DNA of 34,509 nt from Sphingopyxis terrae subsp. terrae NBRC 15098 (lineage in GTDB: Bacteria > Pseudomonadota > Alphaproteobacteria > Sphingomonadales > Sphingomonadaceae). Below, piece by piece: positions 32,204-34,509 of the stretch. The stretch covers positions 1 to 34,509 of the forward strand of contig NZ_BCZQ01000038.1 of the NCBI RefSeq assembly GCF_001598815.1, in the 5' to 3' direction. Under the pieces are notes generated by a model. That model was not told where the DNA came from and searched no databases. It saw only the letters and a program-made list of their open reading frames with translations. Positions within the stretch are counted from its first letter, which is position 1, and every line of letters starts with the position of its first letter. Both the position numbers and the translations under genes were made by a program.

Positions 32204-32719
32204 CTATTTTTTGTGCGCTTGCGAAGGCGGGTCGGTCGCCCCAAGTGACGAGCGATGCGGAAAAACGGAAAAAGATGCCAGGGCGCGGTTATGAAGCGCC
32301 CCGACAAGGTTCGCCGAGTGGATAGAGGGCGTTGGGGAAGTCATGCCGCCGTCGCTGTCGGCCGAGGAAAGCCCGGTGGGGGTAACTGGTTGGCGCAGAA
32401 GGTTGCGCATCGCCTCGGTGAAGCATTGCTCGGCGGGGCGTATTTTTTGGAACATATTTTCCGCCCAAGAGCGGTTCGCAGGCTTGCTCTCAAACTGCAG
32501 CGCGGAGATTATGTCTTCGCCCGTGGTGCTGATCCCTTCAACAAGCCCGCACACGCGCAACACGTCACCTCGCTTCGGATTCTCGGCCCATTGCCGGTAC
32601 CACTTGTCGCTGATGCACTGAGCGAGATCCCCCACCTGCCAATCCTCGGACCAGCCGCGGCGATCGATGGGCTGCGTTGGCTTCGGCTTGCGACCGAACA
32701 GGCGGGCGAGGAAGGTCAT
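32204..32719 (-). CDS. Early hypothetical protein
   Basis: The 171-residue protein begins MTFLARLFGRKPKPTQ with a basic N-terminus, then DWQVGDLAQCISDKWYRQW ... GDVLRVCGLVEG and WAENMFQKIRP. That 'VGDLA.C....W.......G....V' followed by 'F.KI.P' pattern is common in early regions of alphaproteobacterial phages; function unknown. The last 60 residues are low complexity (TPTGLSSADSDGG). ATG 32719 overlaps the preceding stop by ATGA. Confidence 0.6.
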   Translation of the reverse strand: MTFLARLFGRKPKPTQPIDRRGWSEDWQVGDLAQCISDKWYRQWAENPKRGDVLRVCGLVEGISTTGEDIISALQFESKPANRSWAENMFQKIRPAEQCFTEAMRNLLRQPVTPTGLSSADSDGGMTSPTPSIHSANLVGALHNRALASFSVFPHRSSLGATDPPSQAHKK

Positions 32720-32931
32720 GCGGCGGTCTTTCGCGCCTCGGCCACAACCGGGCATAGATCGCCGGCATCCATGATGCCGTTCGTCGCGGCCTCGGCCTTG
32801 AGCGCAAGGTGCGGAGGCCAGACACCGGAACTGCGAATTTGCGATAGTCGCGCCTTGGTAACGCCGATCGCCGCGCTAAGCGCGGTGAGGTTCATGGCGT
32901 CCGGGCGAGCAAGATAGGTTTCAAGCGTCAT
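32716..32931 (-). CDS. Cro/YdaS-like helix-turn-helix regulator, first gene of leftward operon
   Basis: The 71-residue protein begins MTLETYLARPDAMNLTALSAAIGVTKARLSQIRSSGVWPPHLALKAEAATNG, the YdaS/Cro-like HTH of proteobacterial prophages ('LS.AIGVTKARLSQIR.SG.WPP.LAL..E.AT.G'). It is transcribed leftward, divergent from the XRE repressor. No SD precedes ATG 32931, and the inferred -10 box ends 8 bases upstream, so the mRNA may be leaderless. Role as Cro-type antagonist of the repressor is inferred. Confidence 0.75.
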   Translation of the reverse strand: MTLETYLARPDAMNLTALSAAIGVTKARLSQIRSSGVWPPHLALKAEAATNGIMDAGDLCPVVAEARKTAA

Positions 32932-32938
32932 GACGGTT

Positions 32939-32967
32939 TGTTTAGACCATCTAAACGTCCTGCACAA
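32939..32967 (-). promoter_or_regulatory. Leftward early promoter with repressor operator
   Basis: On the minus strand, TTGTGC (-35, 32962-32967) and TAAACA (-10, 32939-32944) are separated by 17 bases. The start of transcription would fall at about the A of the cro-like ATG (32931). The palindrome GTTTAGA-nnn-TCTAAAC at 32940-32956 covers the -10 box, so repressor binding would block the promoter. Confidence 0.6.
32940..32956. promoter_or_regulatory. Operator, perfect 17-bp palindrome (left)
   Basis: GTTTAGA, 3-base centre CCA, TCTAAAC: 7-bp perfect arms. Identical arms recur at 33714-33730 beside the rightward promoter. Likely strong site for the XRE repressor and/or the Cro-like protein. 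Confidence 0.7.
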
Positions 32968-32975
32968 CCCCTTTC

Positions 32976-32992
32976 GTTTAGCTGGACGAAAC
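32976..32992. promoter_or_regulatory. Operator, degenerate 17-bp copy (left)
   Basis: GTTTAGC-TGG-ACGAAAC keeps the GTTTnnn...nnnAAAC frame of the perfect site, 36 bases away centre to centre. The matching degenerate site by the rightward promoter is close to its reverse complement. Likely a weaker site, near the repressor gene's own promoter. Confidence 0.55.
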
Positions 32993-33025
32993 GACTTTTC
33001 TGCGCGCGGAGATTATCCTTTCTGG

Positions 33026-33331
33026 ATGGCTGCCCCCGCTCATGATTGGTATCTCAAGGAGTGGCTTTCGACGCTCCGCAAGAAGCAGGCCGACATTGCC
33101 CGCGATCTTGATTGGAACAAGGCCCGTGTCAGCTTGATGATTCGCGGCGAGCAGCAATATACCCGCGATGCGATCAACGAGCTGGCGGCTTATCTCAATA
33201 TCAGGCCGCATGAATTGCTGATGCATCCGGATGACGCTATGGCACTTCGCCGGCTCCGTGAGGACGCCATAAGGATCGCGGCAGAGTCCCCAAAGGATAA
33301 TGGAGCCGCACCGGAGCGAAAGAGCGCCTGA
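33026..33331 (+). CDS. XRE-family phage repressor (CI-like, no protease domain)
   Basis: The 101-residue protein has an HTH (KKQADIARDLDWNKARVSLMIRGEQQYTRDAINELAAYLNIRPHELLMH) typical of XRE repressors of alphaproteobacterial prophages. No C-terminal LexA/S24 protease domain is present, so RecA-stimulated cleavage is not expected. ATG 33026 lies 9-14 bases past TATCCT and GGAG, with a weak RBS, so it may also be leaderless or poorly translated. Divergent from the Cro-like gene; operators lie on both sides. Confidence 0.78.
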   Translation: MAAPAHDWYLKEWLSTLRKKQADIARDLDWNKARVSLMIRGEQQYTRDAINELAAYLNIRPHELLMHPDDAMALRRLREDAIRIAAESPKDNGAAPERKSA

Positions 33332-33580
33332 ATGGCCGATGATGCCGAGATCAGAGCATTGCAGGACGAGCTTGCCGATGCCAGGCGCAGCATTCGCCGG
33401 CTGACGGCCGCGACGACCGCTTTCTTCACGCCCATCCTGATAGGCATGATCTTCCTGTTCTTCTTCTCGCTCGATCGGGCAACGACCGAATTGGGCAAGG
33501 TCGCCGTGTTCATTTGCGGCGCGATTGGATTCTGGTGGCTGCAAAGCGCGGGGCGGGCCTTCGACCGCGTGAACGATTAG
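33332..33580 (+). CDS. Small membrane protein next to the repressor
   Basis: The 82-residue protein has a helical charged start (DAEIRALQDELADARRSIRRL) and two hydrophobic spans (FFTPILIGMIFLFFFSL; KVAVFICGAIGFWWL). It starts right after the repressor stop (TGAATG), so it is probably expressed in lysogens. Membrane proteins here are often superinfection-exclusion factors, which is untested in this case. Confidence 0.6.
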   Translation: MADDAEIRALQDELADARRSIRRLTAATTAFFTPILIGMIFLFFFSLDRATTELGKVAVFICGAIGFWWLQSAGRAFDRVND

Positions 33581-33678
33581 AATCCCGAATTTCTCATTTC
33601 CTACATTGCTGCGAACAAGGATGATGCGCGAATCGGTATCGCCATCAACTCATTGATTCTGCGCGCCCGGTGAAAAAA

Positions 33679-33695
33679 GTTTCGTTGGGCTAAAC
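33679..33695. promoter_or_regulatory. Operator, degenerate 17-bp copy (right)
   Basis: GTTTCGT-TGG-GCTAAAC: reverse complement GTTTAGC-CCA-ACGAAAC, almost the left degenerate site. It lies 35 bases (centre to centre) upstream of the perfect right operator, matching the 36-base left spacing. Confidence 0.55.
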
Positions 33696-33702
33696 TTTTC
33701 CA

Positions 33703-33731
33703 TTGCCAATATCGTTTAGATCGTCTAAACA
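33703..33731 (+). promoter_or_regulatory. Rightward early promoter with repressor operator
   Basis: TTGCCA (33703-33708) and TAAACA (33726-33731) are 17 bases apart. The -10 box lies inside the perfect palindrome at 33714-33730, the same geometry as the leftward promoter. It would drive the operon beginning at 33789. Confidence 0.6.
33714..33730. promoter_or_regulatory. Operator, perfect 17-bp palindrome (right)
   Basis: GTTTAGA-TCG-TCTAAAC has the same 7-bp arms as the left operator and differs only in the 3-base centre. Covers the rightward -10 box. Confidence 0.7.
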
Positions 33732-33788
33732 TCCCCCATCACCCCGCCGATCCGAAAGCGAAGAAGCGGGCCAGATGGAGGAAAGCAA

Positions 33789-34040
33789 GTGGCACTCTAC
33801 GACCCTCAGCCCAAGCAGCGCGGTCCGCTCCATATGCGGAAGGCGAAGGCTCTCACGGCTTTCATCGAAAATCGCGAGGCGATCTTCCGCGCTCGTCAGG
33901 GCGAAGTTCTGGACCGCATGAAGGCTGGCGAGATTTCCCCGCACGACGCGATGGGTCAGGTTTCGCGCATTCGTCGCCAGTGCGACGTCGAAACCGCTTC
34001 GCTCAAGGTCGAGGCCGGTCTGGCGGAGTGGGTGAAGTGA
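33789..34040 (+). CDS. First gene of the rightward operon, hypothetical
   Basis: The 83-residue protein MALYDPQPKQRGPLHMRKAKALTAFIENREAIFRARQ is basic and helical, ending AGLAEWVK. Start GTG 33789 follows GGAGGAAAGC. Similar 'M.KA..L..FI..RE.IF..R..G' proteins occur in early regions of sphingomonad phages; function unknown. It overlaps the next GTG by 4 bases. Confidence 0.6.
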   Translation: MALYDPQPKQRGPLHMRKAKALTAFIENREAIFRARQGEVLDRMKAGEISPHDAMGQVSRIRRQCDVETASLKVEAGLAEWVK

Positions 34041-34213
34041 GCGGCGCCTTCGGCATCAACGCCGAATGCCGCGCGGCTGACCTTACCGTCGCCGAGCGCA
34101 ACGCCTTCGCGCAATTCGCCCTTGGTTGGTTCTCGATCACCGACCCGAAGGAAGCGTCCCGCGCTCTTGAAGTGTGGCTGGCCGAGCGTCGTCAGGAAAG
34201 GAAAGCGGCATGA
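34037..34213 (+). CDS. Small early hypothetical protein
   Basis: GTG 34037 (GTGA overlap) opens a 58-residue protein: VSGAFGINAECRAADLTVAERNAFAQFALGWFSITDPKEASRALEVWLAERR. The helical end and coupling on both sides support it. No family recognised. Confidence 0.55.
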   Translation: MSGAFGINAECRAADLTVAERNAFAQFALGWFSITDPKEASRALEVWLAERRQERKAA

Positions 34214-34509
34214 CCAAGAAATACGAGTTCACTGGCGAGACGAAAATCGTCTTGGGCATAACGCTACGGCAAATCCGCGCACTCGTCACAATCGCTGCGG
34301 CTGGTGTTATGGCTGGCGATGTTGGCGGTTGGATCGAGAAAGAGGAAAATCTTTCGCAGGTCTCCGGCGATGCGTGGGTCTCCGGCGATGCGTGGGTCTA
34401 CGGCAATGCGCGGGTCTCCGGCGATGCGTGGGTCTCCGGCGATGCGTGGGTCTACGGCAATGCGCGGGTCTCCGGCGATGCGTGGGTCTACGGCGATGCG
34501 CGGGTCTAC
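34210..34509 (+). CDS. Hexapeptide-repeat protein, 3' truncated by window end
   Basis: The frame starts at ATG 34210 (ATGA overlap) and remains open to the window end (100 codons). Residues 1-50 (MTKKYEFTGETKIVLGITLRQIRALV...GDVGGWIEKEENLS) form a leader that I recognise from phage proteins with hexapeptide tails. Residues 51-100 are perfect 6-residue units V(S/Y)G(D/N)A(W/R). Such repeats form a left-handed beta-helix. Role unknown; the full length lies outside the window. Confidence 0.7.
   Translation, partial: MTKKYEFTGETKIVLGITLRQIRALVTIAAAGVMAGDVGGWIEKEENLSQVSGDAWVSGDAWVYGNARVSGDAWVSGDAWVYGNARVSGDAWVYGDARVY
34360..34509 (+). repeat. 18-bp coding tandem repeat (hexapeptide units)
   Basis: More than eight near-identical 18-bp units run in frame to the window end. 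They are grouped in a higher-order 54-bp period (VSGDAW, VSGDAW, VYGNAR) repeated twice, followed by VSGDAW and VYGDAR. The near-perfect DNA identity suggests recent expansion by slippage or recombination. Confidence 0.8.

Larger units (their letters stand above)
33581..33788. other. Intergenic control region before the rightward operon
   Basis: This 208-base gap holds the two right operators and the promoter described separately. The first 98 bases (33581-33678) contain no gene, hairpin terminator or RBS that I can see. The end carries GGAGGA before GTG 33789. Confidence 0.5.

Noticed and set aside
32940..33730. The 17-bp repeats as attachment (att) core sites
   Set aside because: They are palindromic, paired at promoters and next to regulator genes, and no integrase lies nearby. 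Operators fit better.
1..34509. tRNA genes, CRISPR arrays, integrase or transposase
   Set aside because: Looked for on both strands by eye; none could be supported. An integrase may lie outside the window.
34500..34509. Direct circular join of window end to window start
   Set aside because: Joining would put a stop codon straight after the hexapeptide repeat (TAC then TGA). This is possible but unsupported; there is no terminal overlap sequence.

Overview
The window looks like most of a temperate, podovirus-like phage genome, either a prophage or a circularly permuted or partial phage contig. It is GC-rich, protein-dense and built almost entirely of overlapping genes (ATGA, GTGA and TAATG junctions). 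Many starts are GTG and one is TTG. The composition and small-protein families (AAPxL-type early proteins, a WxPIESAPRDG protein, a KLxPNW-type holin, GRPS-type small terminase) suggest an alphaproteobacterial host, probably a sphingomonad. That host assignment is inference. No integrase, host gene, tRNA or CRISPR array was seen.

Layout. (1) About 1-5093, plus strand: a polycistronic early/accessory region of some 15 small genes (HAD-family nucleotidase, DUF551-like and Lar-like proteins, small membrane proteins), joined by recurring ribosome-binding-site junctions. (2) 5090-7255, minus: a lysis cassette with o-spanin, i-spanin, SAR-type endolysin, a holin with two possible starts, an XhlA-like protein and tiny membrane peptides. 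(3) 7257-26907, minus: the virion and packaging genes in reverse order. These are tailspike, collar-domain fibre, ejection protein, a second internal protein, an S74-chaperone protein, a GNAT-like protein, tail nozzle-like protein, head-tail adaptor, a capsid-associated protein, decoration-like protein, major capsid, scaffold, portal, and large and small terminase. A plus-strand HNH endonuclease with its own terminator (9870-10491) interrupts this operon. (4) 26932-32931, minus: small DNA-binding proteins, a replicative ATPase, a CHC2/Toprim primase, a VRR-NUC nuclease, a second HNH endonuclease, and a Cro/YdaS-like protein first in the operon. (5) 32931-33026: a divergent immunity region with an XRE-family repressor (33026-33331) and a membrane protein rightward. 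(6) 33789 to the end, plus: the start of a rightward early operon that runs off the window inside a hexapeptide-repeat gene.

How it works together. The repressor probably binds four 17-bp operators, two in the leftward promoter region and two in the rightward one. Each promoter pairs one perfect palindrome overlapping its -10 box with one degenerate site upstream. De-repression would start leftward transcription (Cro, replication, packaging, virion, lysis) and rightward transcription of accessory genes. The most unusual structures are this matched operator pair with a probably leaderless cro-like gene, a 113-bp symmetric dyad inside the replication operon (27825-27937), a nested hairpin pair (32156-32189), and two HNH genes with similar C-terminal zinc modules.
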